Assembly: GCF_002086485.1 (NCBI RefSeq)
Contig: NZ_MVHF01000031.1
Location: 1-64,000, forward strand
Direction: 5' to 3'
Length of the DNA: 64,000 bases
DNA from: Mycobacterium aquaticum
GTDB lineage: Bacteria; Actinomycetota; Actinomycetes; Mycobacteriales; Mycobacteriaceae
Part shown: piece after piece, positions 8,096-16,250 of the stretch
How the letters are laid out: every line of letters begins with the position of its first letter
How positions within the stretch are numbered: the first letter of the stretch is position 1
Notes under the pieces: generated by a model
Told to the model about the DNA's origin: nothing
What the model saw: the letters and a program-made list of their open reading frames with translations, nothing else
Database searches by the model: none
Position numbers and translations under genes: made by a program

Positions 8096-9831
8096 TGCCC
8101 TCAGACTCCACCCCTGATTCTGGTCTTCGCGCAAGCGGCTCATCACCAGACATCAAGCCGCGCAGCCGCGACGTCACCGACGGCCTGGAGAAGGCCGCAG
8201 CCCGCGGAATGCTCCGCGCGGTAGGCATGGGCGACGACGACTGGGTCAAGCCGCAGATCGGCGTCGGGTCGTCGTGGAACGAGATCACCCCGTGCAACAT
8301 GTCGCTGCAGCGGCTGGCGCAGCAGGTCAAGGCCGGGGTTCACGAAGCAGGTGGCTACCCGCTGGAGTTCGGCACCATCTCGGTGTCCGACGGCATCTCG
8401 ATGGGCCACGAGGGCATGCATTTCTCGCTGGTGTCCCGCGAGGTGATCGCCGACAGCGTCGAGACGGTGATGCAGGCCGAGCGCCTGGACGGTTCCGTGC
8501 TGCTGGCCGGCTGCGACAAGTCGATCCCCGGCATGCTGATGGCCGCCGCACGGCTGAACCTGGCCAGCGTCTTCTTCTACAACGGCTCGATCATGCCGGG
8601 CGTCGCCAAGCTGACCGACGGCACCGAGAAGGAAGTCACCATCATCGACGCCTTCGAGGCGGTCGGCGCCTGCGCCCGCGGGCTGATGTCCCGCGAGGAC
8701 GTCGACATCATCGAGCGCGCCATCTGTCCGGGTGAAGGCGCCTGCGGCGGTATGTACACCGCCAACACCATGGCCTCGGCGGCCGAAGCGCTCGGAATGT
8801 CGTTGCCGGGCAGCGCATCTCCGGTCGCGATCGACAAGCGTCGCGACGAGTTCGCCCGCAGGTCCGGAGAAGCGGTGGTCGGGCTGCTGCGCCGCGGCAT
8901 CACCGCCCGCGACATCCTGACCAAGGAAGCCTTCGAGAACGCCATCGCCGTGGTCATGGCCTTCGGCGGCTCCACCAACGCGGTGCTGCACCTGCTGGCC
9001 ATCGCCAGGGAAGCCGAGGTCGAGCTGACGCTGGCCGACTTCACCCGCATCGGCGCCAAGGTGCCGCACCTGGCCGACGTCAAGCCGTTCGGCCGCCACG
9101 TCATGAAGGACGTCGACGAGATCGGCGGCGTCCCAGTGGTGATGCGCGCACTGCTGGATGCCGGTCTGCTGCACGGGGATTGCCTGACCGTCACCGGCAA
9201 GACCATGGCCGAGAACCTCGCCCACATCGCGCCGCCCGACCCCGACGGCAAGGTGCTGCGCGCGATGAACAACCCCATCCATCCCACCGGCGGCATCACG
9301 ATCCTGCACGGGTCGCTGGCCCCCGAGGGCGCCGTGGTCAAGTCCGCGGGGTTCGACTCCGACGTGTTCGAAGGCACCGCACGGGTTTTCGAGCGTGAGC
9401 GGGCGGCGCTGGACGCTCTGGAGGACGGCACCATCACGCACGGCGACGTCGTGGTGATCCGCTACGAGGGCCCCAAGGGCGGCCCGGGCATGCGCGAGAT
9501 GCTCGCCATCACCGGCGCGATCAAGGGCGCCGGACTGGGCAAGGACGTGCTGCTGATGACCGACGGTCGGTTCTCCGGCGGGACGACGGGTCTGTGCGTC
9601 GGGCACATCGCGCCGGAGGCCGTCGACGGTGGGCCCATCGCGTTCGTGCGCGACGGCGACCGCATCCGGTTGGACGTCGCCAACGGCACGCTGGACATCC
9701 TCGTCGACGAAGCCGAACTCGCCGGGCGCAAGGACGGCTGGCAGCCACTGCCCCCGCGCTACAAGACCGGCGTCCTGGCCAAGTACACCAAGCTGGTGCA
9801 GTCCGCCGCGGTCGGCGCCGTCTGCACGTAA
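8095..9831 (+). CDS. ilvD: Dihydroxy-acid dehydratase
   Basis: The ATG at 8095 gives 578 residues, the usual mycobacterial length. Signatures of the IlvD/Edd family are present: Cys67 in NEITPCNMSL, CDKSIPGM and GACGGMYTANT, which supply three cluster-ligand cysteines, and GGSTNAVLHLLAIA in the middle of the protein. The C-terminal swivel domain contains TDGRFSGGTTG. The enzyme dehydrates 2,3-dihydroxy-isovalerate and -methylvalerate in valine, isoleucine and pantothenate synthesis in the cytosol, using an Fe-S cluster. The gene is divergent from the copper repressor (77 bases). Fe-S dehydratases are known copper targets, so this linkage may be functional, though that is inference. Confidence 0.97.
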   Translation: MPSDSTPDSGLRASGSSPDIKPRSRDVTDGLEKAAARGMLRAVGMGDDDWVKPQIGVGSSWNEITPCNMSLQRLAQQVKAGVHEAGGYPLEFGTISVSDGISMGHEGMHFSLVSREVIADSVETVMQAERLDGSVLLAGCDKSIPGMLMAAARLNLASVFFYNGSIMPGVAKLTDGTEKEVTIIDAFEAVGACARGLMSREDVDIIERAICPGEGACGGMYTANTMASAAEALGMSLPGSASPVAIDKRRDEFARRSGEAVVGLLRRGITARDILTKEAFENAIAVVMAFGGSTNAVLHLLAIAREAEVELTLADFTRIGAKVPHLADVKPFGRHVMKDVDEIGGVPVVMRALLDAGLLHGDCLTVTGKTMAENLAHIAPPDPDGKVLRAMNNPIHPTGGITILHGSLAPEGAVVKSAGFDSDVFEGTARVFERERAALDALEDGTITHGDVVVIRYEGPKGGPGMREMLAITGAIKGAGLGKDVLLMTDGRFSGGTTGLCVGHIAPEAVDGGPIAFVRDGDRIRLDVANGTLDILVDEAELAGRKDGWQPLPPRYKTGVLAKYTKLVQSAAVGAVCT

Positions 9832-9840
9832 CCCGTTGCA

Positions 9841-9891
9841 CCGCGAGCGTGCGGGTCTGCCGGCCGACACACGTTCCACGCACGCTCGCGG
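9841..9891. repeat. Intergenic inverted repeat, family 3 copy 1
   Basis: Perfect 13-base arms CCGCGAGCGTGCG (9841-9853) and CGCACGCTCGCGG (9879-9891) enclose a GGTCTGC...CGACACAC core. The core and left arm recur at 22068-22096. It lies nine bases after ilvD and could also stop transcription. Confidence 0.75.
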
Positions 9892-9904
9892 GCCGGTAGA
9901 GTGA

Positions 9905-9930
9905 CATCGGGCGCGCAGGAACGCCCGATG
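9905..9930. terminator. Perfect 9-bp hairpin CATCGGGCG/CGCCCGATG
   Basis: Arms at 9905-9913 and 9922-9930 enclose an 8-base loop. There is no T-run after it, so it would be a U-less hairpin terminator of the type suggested for mycobacteria, or a leader structure of the ankyrin gene. Confidence 0.45.
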
Positions 9931-10030
9931 TCCGCTCGAAGAGGCTCAGCCTCCCTGCTGGTCGACTTACCTTGTGACCGACCTCTTCTCGGCCCGAATC
10001 GCGGACACGGGCGCATGAGAGGAGGCCGAC

Positions 10031-11200
10031 ATGGCCAGCCGACTGCCCACCAATCCGTCATTGGACAAGCTCCGCGATGAAGCGCGCCGCCTGCAGCGTG
10101 CGAATCACCTCCCGCTACACCAAGCCCAGTTCATGGTCGCTCGCCAGTACGGCTTCACCGGCTGGCCCGCCCTGGTGCACTATCTGCGTGAGGCCGCCGC
10201 ACTCAGCGTCGACCCGGCCGCCGTCGGCGAGGATGCCCACGACCCGGCCGACCGGTTCTGCAATTGGGCGTCGTTGCGCTACAACGAATCCGACGCCCCG
10301 CCCCGGTGGCAGTCCGCGGCCGATCTGCTGACGGCCGACCCGACGATCGTCGAGCTCAGCGTCTGGGCCGCCGCCTCGGCCGCCGATCCCAACGCGCTTG
10401 CCGGCCATCTCACGAAGCGCCCCACGCTCGCCAACGCCCCCGGTGGACCGTTCGGCTGGGCACCGCTGATGTACCTGTGCTATTCACGAGTTCCGTTGGG
10501 CCGCACCGCAGAGGATGTCACCACGGCCGCGACGCTGCTGCTCGATGCAGGCGCCGATCCCAATGCCGGTTACCTGTGGTGTGGGCTGTCGACGCCGTTC
10601 ACGCTGTTGACCGGGGCGTTCGGCGAAGGCGAGCAAGGGCCACGCCGTCAGCCCCGTCACCCGCAGGCCGCCACGTTGGCCGCCCTGCTGTTGGACCGCG
10701 GAGCGCATCCGGCCGACCAGCAGACGCTCTACAACCGGATGTTCCGCCCCGACGACTCACACCTGGAGCTGCTGTTCGCCCGTGGCCTTGCCGATGCCCC
10801 ACCGAGCCCGTGGGAGCGCCGGCTCGGTGAAGCCATGGAGACCCGAGAACAGATGTGGCAGCGCCAGATCCACTGGGCTGCCGAGCACGGCTTCACGCGG
10901 CGACTCGAGCTGCTGGCGCGCAACGGCATCGACACATCCGGGGTCGACGTGATCATCCCGAGTTTTCCCGACGACCCCAACGCGCGCGACGACGAAGACG
11001 CCACGCCACTGCACCAGGCCGCGTGGGAAGGCGACCTGGTGTTGATCCAGAGGCTGCTGGACGCGGGTGCGAACCCGTTACTCACTGATGGGCGGTTCGG
11101 CTCCACGCCGCTGCAATGGGCCGAACACGCCTATCAGACCGAGGCGGCGGATCTGCTCCGCGCCCATACGCCCGACGGCTCAGGTGTGCCTGGTGTCTGA
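10031..11200 (+). CDS. Ankyrin-repeat protein
   Basis: The ATG at 10031 follows GAGAGGAGG and gives 389 residues. The N-terminus (about 1-55) carries the motif LDKLRDEARRLQRA followed by ARQYGFTGWPALVHYL, a short module often found before ankyrin repeats in actinobacterial proteins. Ankyrin-like repeats are visible as ATLLLDAGADPNAGY (about residue 160) and TPLHQAAWEGDLVLIQRLLDAGANPL (about 330-355). There is no signal peptide, so it is cytosolic and probably binds proteins. The function is unknown. Its last 21 bases overlap the convergent SPW-protein gene. Confidence 0.8.
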   Translation: MASRLPTNPSLDKLRDEARRLQRANHLPLHQAQFMVARQYGFTGWPALVHYLREAAALSVDPAAVGEDAHDPADRFCNWASLRYNESDAPPRWQSAADLLTADPTIVELSVWAAASAADPNALAGHLTKRPTLANAPGGPFGWAPLMYLCYSRVPLGRTAEDVTTAATLLLDAGADPNAGYLWCGLSTPFTLLTGAFGEGEQGPRRQPRHPQAATLAALLLDRGAHPADQQTLYNRMFRPDDSHLELLFARGLADAPPSPWERRLGEAMETREQMWQRQIHWAAEHGFTRRLELLARNGIDTSGVDVIIPSFPDDPNARDDEDATPLHQAAWEGDLVLIQRLLDAGANPLLTDGRFGSTPLQWAEHAYQTEAADLLRAHTPDGSGVPGV

Positions 11201-11620
11201 ATTACGCACGCGCATACCGAGATACGTCGCGTAGAGGCCGAGCAGGAACACCAGTGCGCCACTGAGTACGTGCGACCAGATCATGCCCGCGGTGGGTCCG
11301 CTGACGTAGATCCAGGGCGAAATGACCAGCCACGCGCCGATGAGCGGCAGTGTCCAGGTCATGCCGTGGCTGCGGTCGAGCGCACACCCGAAGCACAGCG
11401 CCAGGAATCCGACGGTGCCGCCGACGAGTAGGTCGTTGGCCGACAACCGCGTGAACCCTTGGTAGCCGATGATCCAGGGCGACAAGGCGACGTAGAGGCC
11501 TGCCATCAGCGTCAGGCCGAAGGTCGCCTGCGCGGCCATCGACTCGGCGACACGGTCATACCGGGCCCGCAGCGCCAGGATGTCGGGGTGTTGATCGATT
11601 GACGAATGGACCGTTGTCAT
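11180..11620 (-). CDS. SPW-repeat membrane protein
   Basis: The 146-residue protein has four hydrophobic segments. It carries the SPW motif twice, LSPWIIGY in segment 1 and ISPWIYV in segment 3, the hallmark of the SPW repeat family. A soluble N-terminus of about 35 residues precedes the first segment. The family consists of small inner-membrane proteins with no assigned function. AAGGGG lies upstream of the ATG at 11620. The gene's 3' end overlaps the ankyrin gene on the other strand by 21 bases. Confidence 0.8.
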   Translation of the reverse strand: MTTVHSSIDQHPDILALRARYDRVAESMAAQATFGLTLMAGLYVALSPWIIGYQGFTRLSANDLLVGGTVGFLALCFGCALDRSHGMTWTLPLIGAWLVISPWIYVSGPTAGMIWSHVLSGALVFLLGLYATYLGMRVRNSDTRHT

Positions 11621-11743
11621 TTCCTACCCCTTCCGTTACGCGGCAAGGGGTTCGGCCTTGCCGCACCCATCCATCACTGCCCAGATTACGCGTGTTTGCG
11701 ATGGTCGGAGCGGGGGCGATCGACGCGGATCTGACCCCGTCAG

Positions 11744-14344
11744 CTAACCCCGGAAGCCACCCCGCACGATCGCGGCGAGTTCCTCGCGCGAGCTTGCCCC
11801 CACGCGTTGGCAGGCGCGATACAGGTGGCCTTCGACGCTGCGCACCGACATCACGAGCCGCTTGGCGATCTCGCGGTTGGACAAGCCGGCCACGACGAAT
11901 TCGACGATCTCGCGCTGCCTTTGGGTCAGCGGCTGGCCTGCCGGGTGCCGCAGTGCCGGTGTGCAAATGCCTCCGCAGTCGGTGGCGAGTTGGCGCGCCA
12001 CCGCCGCGGCGTACAGCCCGCGCTTGCCCTGTCCGGAACCGCTGAACGCGACGGCCGCCTGCGCCGCGGCGTCGGCTGCGGTCACCCGGTCCCCGATGGC
12101 CTGGTACCTGCCCGACGCGTCGAGCAAGCCTGCACCGTCATTCGCAGCCAGCGCTGCGGTGTGCCGCGCGACCGCGTCCGCCAAGGGAAGTCGCAGCTCG
12201 GCAGCCAGTTCCGCGGCCCGGGCGGCGCCCGAGGTGTCACCCCACTGGGCCGCCGCCTGCAGGCAGGCGAGTTCGTGGGTGGGTTGGCGGTGTTCGCGGG
12301 CCTCTGTGGCCGCGGCCCGGACGGCGGCGATGGCTTCGGTCAGTGATCCACCTGCCGCCATGGCCCATCCGGTTGCCAGTGAGAGGTTGGTCTGCATGTA
12401 TACGTAGTCGTCCGGCACCCATTGCCGGGCCTGCGCCAGCGCTTGGGCTGCCTCCTCGGCCTGCCCGAGTTTGCCATGTGCCTCGGCCAGGCCGAAGCAG
12501 CTCGCCGGGCGCAAACCTGTTGAGCCCCCGTGGGTTTCGACGCCTGCCAGCGCCTCGTGCAGCAGCCCGACCGCTTCGGGTATCGCACCGCGGACCAACT
12601 CGACGTGGCCGAGCAGGAACGCCAGGTTGGCCTGGGCCAGGCCAGGCAGGTCGCGCGCGGAATCTGCCAATTGCTTTGCGTTACGCACGCATTCGTCGAT
12701 CCGTCCGGTCAACCGACACGCCCGGGCGTACACGCCGCCATACCAGAACCGGGTCTGCGACGACTCGAACGAGTTGATCGCCCGCTCGATCGCGTCGGTG
12801 GCGACCTCGTTGAGGTCGTCGACTTCACCCAGCGCACCCAGGGCCATCGTCAGCGCCACCGCCGCGATCATGGCGTGGTAGTCGGGCAACAGGCCCGATG
12901 CGATTGCGGCCCGGGCATTGTCACGCGCTGCTTCACAGCGCCCGAGGACGGCGTCGACGCCGGCTTGGATCGCCAGACGCGCCGCCCGGTCAGCCTCCGA
13001 CTCCGGGCCTGCTGCCAGCTGTTCGAGGATGCCCGCGGCGTCGCGGGGGCGACCCAGCATCCAGGTCAGGTTGGCGGCCCGCAGCGTCGCCCAGTGATGC
13101 GCGTCCGGCCGTCCCTCTGAGCTGATCTGAGCCAGCACGGTTTCCGTCTGTTCACCGCGGCCGAGCAGCAGCAGCGACATCGCCCGCATCGGCGCGGCCT
13201 CGTAGGCGCCGCACTCGTCGGCCGCGGCGGCGAAACGGTCCGCCGAGTGCGGATCCAGCAGCGTCATCGCCGCTCGGGCGGCATCAAGGTACAGCTGCGG
13301 GTCGGGTTTGAGATCCGAGCCGAGCATCAGCAGCGCACGCCGGACCGTGGCGCTCAGATCGTCGTCGGGGCGCGACGACAGCCGCTCGACGAGCCGGCCC
13401 CGCAACCCGGAGAGATGCATCTCGCCGGCGGTGGCGCGGCGCAGCTCACCGTAGAGCGGATGCGCCAGCCGCACCTGCAGCCGTGACCCGTCGCGTTCGA
13501 CCGTGACCACGCGCAGGCTCTCGGCGGCCTCCAGATCCTGGCGGCTGACCAGGTCGCACAGCACGTCCACATCGAGCGGTTCGCATTGCGACAGCAGGTC
13601 GACCACCATGGCCGCGCCTGCGGGCAACCGATCGAGGTTGCTGCCGACCATGTCGGTGATGCTCTGTGAGACGGCCACCTCGCCGTGCCACATCCACACT
13701 CCGGCAACCTGCCGCAGGCGTGCGCCGTCGATCTGGTCTTTCAGTACCTGCTGCAGATACAGCGCGTTGCCGCCGGTGAGCTTCCAGAACCGGCGCGCGC
13801 TGCGGCTGTCGACCGGGCCGCCGAGCGTCTGCTCGATGAATGCGCGTGTCGCGTCGGCCGAAAGCGGCTCCAGGTCGAGCCTGGCGAGCAGGCCGTCCTT
13901 CCACAACGCGGTGACGGCGTCGGGAGCGGCGCCGCCGGTCCGCGCGGTGACCACCAAACGCACTCCCCTGGCCTGGGCCAGTTGGTGCAGGACATGCGCG
14001 GACAGCTCGTCGAGCAGGTGCGCGTCGTCGACCCCGATCATGCTACGCCGCTGGTGTTGTTGCGCGACAAAGGAATCGATCAACCTGCGGACGCTGGGCA
14101 GCGGATCGCACATGTCCTGGCTGATGGCCCCGGTGAACGCGCCGAGCGGCAGCGACCTGGCGGATTCGGTGCCGACGAACCAGCTGGTGCGGTCACCGGT
14201 GGTGGCAGCCTGGCTGAGTACCTGACGGGCCAGTGCGGTCTTGCCCACGCCGGCGGGGCCGACGATCATCACGCCGCAGTGCTTGCTGCCGTGCAACACC
14301 CGACGAATGGTGCCGAGCTCGTCGTTGCGTCCCGTCAGCGTCAT
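11744..14344 (-). CDS. Large ATP-binding LuxR-family transcriptional regulator (LAL type)
   Basis: The 866-residue protein starts MTLTGRNDELGTIRRVLHG. It has a Walker A motif GPAGVGKT at residues 29-36, a Walker B-like MIGVDDAHLLDE near residue 105, a long alpha-helical TPR-like middle (about 330-780) and a C-terminal LuxR helix-turn-helix (PLTQRQREIVEFVVAGLSN...EIAKRLVMSVRSVEGHLYR, about 800-855). This is the STAND/LAL architecture of MalT-like signal-responsive activators. The target genes are not evident. It stands alone, with the TetR gene 63 bases upstream on the same strand. Mycobacteria carry several such paralogues. Confidence 0.9.
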   Translation of the reverse strand: MTLTGRNDELGTIRRVLHGSKHCGVMIVGPAGVGKTALARQVLSQAATTGDRTSWFVGTESARSLPLGAFTGAISQDMCDPLPSVRRLIDSFVAQQHQRRSMIGVDDAHLLDELSAHVLHQLAQARGVRLVVTARTGGAAPDAVTALWKDGLLARLDLEPLSADATRAFIEQTLGGPVDSRSARRFWKLTGGNALYLQQVLKDQIDGARLRQVAGVWMWHGEVAVSQSITDMVGSNLDRLPAGAAMVVDLLSQCEPLDVDVLCDLVSRQDLEAAESLRVVTVERDGSRLQVRLAHPLYGELRRATAGEMHLSGLRGRLVERLSSRPDDDLSATVRRALLMLGSDLKPDPQLYLDAARAAMTLLDPHSADRFAAAADECGAYEAAPMRAMSLLLLGRGEQTETVLAQISSEGRPDAHHWATLRAANLTWMLGRPRDAAGILEQLAAGPESEADRAARLAIQAGVDAVLGRCEAARDNARAAIASGLLPDYHAMIAAVALTMALGALGEVDDLNEVATDAIERAINSFESSQTRFWYGGVYARACRLTGRIDECVRNAKQLADSARDLPGLAQANLAFLLGHVELVRGAIPEAVGLLHEALAGVETHGGSTGLRPASCFGLAEAHGKLGQAEEAAQALAQARQWVPDDYVYMQTNLSLATGWAMAAGGSLTEAIAAVRAAATEAREHRQPTHELACLQAAAQWGDTSGAARAAELAAELRLPLADAVARHTAALAANDGAGLLDASGRYQAIGDRVTAADAAAQAAVAFSGSGQGKRGLYAAAVARQLATDCGGICTPALRHPAGQPLTQRQREIVEFVVAGLSNREIAKRLVMSVRSVEGHLYRACQRVGASSREELAAIVRGGFRG

Positions 14345-14407
14345 GCCACCCCTCGAAAACCGGGTTCCCCGAGGTCAGGATAGGGCGCGAAACGCCAACA
14401 GGGACCG

Positions 14408-15106
14408 TTATTGACCCACCATCCGATAACGCTCGGTGTCGGCTGCGATAACGTCCGGCGTCGCCAGCGGTTCGTCGCGGTCCAGATGGACGCCCCCGGC
14501 CCGCAGTGTGTCGTCGACCAGCAACCAGATCCACCGCACCAGATCAGCGATCAGGTCCTCCGCCGATGTCGGCCCCGGGTGGTCGAGCCAGCGACCCGCG
14601 GAGGATTCGACGAGCCCGACGATCGCGAACGCCAGCGGCTGCGGGTCGGTTTCCACTCCGAAGGCGCTGAGATACACGGCGAACAACTGGCACAGCTGGG
14701 TTCCGATGGTGAGCTTGATGTCGGCGATCGCGTCGGGCGCGTCCTCGCCGAGCGAACATCTCGCCAGATAGCGGTAGAGATTGCGGTGATCGACGAGGAA
14801 CCGCACGTGGGCGCCGACGCTGGCCTCGATGATCTGGGCCATCGATCCGTTCGGCGTCCACAGCGGCGCCAGCTCGGCGTTGAGCATCTCGCTGGCCCGC
14901 TGCGCGACGGCGCGCTGCAGGTCGGCCGCATCGGTGAAATGCCGGTAGAGCTTGGTGCGCGTGACGCCGACATGTGCGGCGATCTGTTCGGTCGAGGTCT
15001 GCGGCCCGTGTTCGGCGATCGCCGACAACGCCGCGTCGACGAACTCGGCCCGGCGGCGTTCGCGCTGCCCGGCCCACCTGGCTGTCCGGCCGCTGACTGA
15101 CTCCAC
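14408..15106 (-). CDS. TetR-family regulator of the divergent oxygenase/aldehyde dehydrogenase operon
   Basis: I chose the GTG at 15106 because TAGGG lies eight bases upstream; the frame extends to a TTG at 15124. This gives 232 residues. The TetR helix-turn-helix reads TSTEQIAAHVGVTRTKLYRHF at about residues 37-57, after RRRAEFVDAALSAIAEHG. The C-terminal ligand domain is of unknown specificity. The intergenic region toward the divergent oxygenase carries two identical-layout inverted repeats, so this protein very likely represses that operon and perhaps itself. Confidence 0.88.
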   Translation of the reverse strand: MESVSGRTARWAGQRERRRAEFVDAALSAIAEHGPQTSTEQIAAHVGVTRTKLYRHFTDAADLQRAVAQRASEMLNAELAPLWTPNGSMAQIIEASVGAHVRFLVDHRNLYRYLARCSLGEDAPDAIADIKLTIGTQLCQLFAVYLSAFGVETDPQPLAFAIVGLVESSAGRWLDHPGPTSAEDLIADLVRWIWLLVDDTLRAGGVHLDRDEPLATPDVIAADTERYRMVGQ

Positions 15107-15129
15107 GGAACACACCCTAGCCAATTAAG

Positions 15130-15146
15130 TGGTACATGACGTACCA
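15130..15146. promoter_or_regulatory. TetR operator site 1, TGGTAC-N5-GTACCA
   Basis: Perfect six-base arms TGGTAC (15130-15135) and GTACCA (15141-15146) with a five-base spacer. It lies 24 bases upstream of the TetR start codon. The same arms and spacing recur 26 bases away. Confidence 0.8.
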
Positions 15147-15155
15147 TAGCGTACC

Positions 15156-15172
15156 TGGTACACCTTGTACCA
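15156..15172. promoter_or_regulatory. TetR operator site 2, TGGTAC-N5-GTACCA
   Basis: Perfect arms at 15156-15161 and 15167-15172. It lies 25 bases before the oxygenase ATG. The 26-bp spacing between site centres suggests two dimers bound about 2.5 helical turns apart. Confidence 0.8.
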
Positions 15173-15197
15173 CCTAGTTTCGAAGGGAACGACGCAG

Positions 15198-16247
15198 ATG
15201 AATGCGGTGTCCACAGCACTCGCACCCGCCGAGGACTACGGCTTCTTCGGCCCCGAATCAGTCACCTGGAAGGTGTGGAGCTACCCCACCTCGATGCTGC
15301 TGGGGTTCTCCCGCGCGGTGACCATCGAGCACCTGGACCCGTTCCTGGCCGCCGCCGTCGACGCCACCGGGCAGGTCTACGCCCGCACCCGGCTGCGATA
15401 CGACCGGACCATGCAGTACTTCGCGCTGGTGGCCTTCGGCGACGCCAAGTCGGTGCTCGACGCGTCGGAGATCCTGGTGAAGATCCACTCCAAGGCCGTC
15501 GGCACCGAGCCCATCACCAAGCGACCATTCGACGCCAACGATCCGCACTCGCAGCTGTGGATCCACCTGACCGCCTGGCACTCGATCCTCTACACCTACG
15601 AGATGTTCGGCCCGGGCAAGCTGACCGAGGCCGAGGAGCGCCAGTACTGGGAGGAGTGCGCGCGGGCCGCCGAATTCCAGACCATCAATCCCGACGACGT
15701 GCCGCGCACCCGCGAGGGCGTCCGCGAATACTTCGAGAGCAACCGGGCGGATCTGGTGGGCTCCGAAGTGGCCCAGCGGATGATGGACTACCTGGTCGAC
15801 CTCGGGTACCACATCCTGCCGGAGAAGATGCCGCACGTGTTGCGCAAGGCGTTCAACATCCCCATGCGCGCCGCCATCGTCTCCACCATGCCGCAGTGGA
15901 TGCGGCTGCTCGGCGGTATCCCGCAGAACCGGTTCGCCGACGTCGCGGCCCGCCTCGTGGTCCGCCCGTTCCTGAAGCTGATCGCGAGCAACCCGCGTCT
16001 GGAACTGAGGGCACTGAACCTGACGACGCCGCACACCACGCCCATCGTCGGCCCCATGCTGCTGGGCATCCCGGCCAAGAACACGGTCACCTACACGCCG
16101 GCGGAAGCCCGGGCCAAGTGGGGTAAGGCGACGCCGTTCGAGCAGTACAGTCAAATCGTGGCCAAGCGGGCGACCGGCGAGGGGCCCATACCCTATTCGC
16201 ACAACCATCACGATGCACTGCTGGAATTCGACAAGACCGCGAGCTGA
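15198..16247 (+). CDS. Oxygenase MpaB family protein (DUF2236)
   Basis: The ATG at 15198 follows GAAGGGAACG and was chosen over an in-frame upstream start inside operator 2. The 349-residue protein has the DUF2236/MpaB features: FGPESVTWKVWSYPTSMLLGFSRA near the N-terminus, ARTRLRYDRTMQYF, and the haem-ligand-region motif LWIHLTAWHSILYTYE. This superfamily includes latex-clearing protein and the fungal MpaB; most mycobacterial members are uncharacterised. There is no signal peptide, and one or two hydrophobic helices may touch the membrane. It is the first gene of an operon with an aldehyde dehydrogenase three bases downstream, suggesting oxidation of a carbon-carbon bond or alcohol to an aldehyde. 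Confidence 0.85.
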   Translation: MNAVSTALAPAEDYGFFGPESVTWKVWSYPTSMLLGFSRAVTIEHLDPFLAAAVDATGQVYARTRLRYDRTMQYFALVAFGDAKSVLDASEILVKIHSKAVGTEPITKRPFDANDPHSQLWIHLTAWHSILYTYEMFGPGKLTEAEERQYWEECARAAEFQTINPDDVPRTREGVREYFESNRADLVGSEVAQRMMDYLVDLGYHILPEKMPHVLRKAFNIPMRAAIVSTMPQWMRLLGGIPQNRFADVAARLVVRPFLKLIASNPRLELRALNLTTPHTTPIVGPMLLGIPAKNTVTYTPAEARAKWGKATPFEQYSQIVAKRATGEGPIPYSHNHHDALLEFDKTAS

Positions 16248-16250
16248 CCT

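Noticed and set aside
8143..9879. 578-residue minus-strand frame over ilvD
   Set aside because: Shadow of ilvD with no family features; the plus-strand protein is unambiguous.
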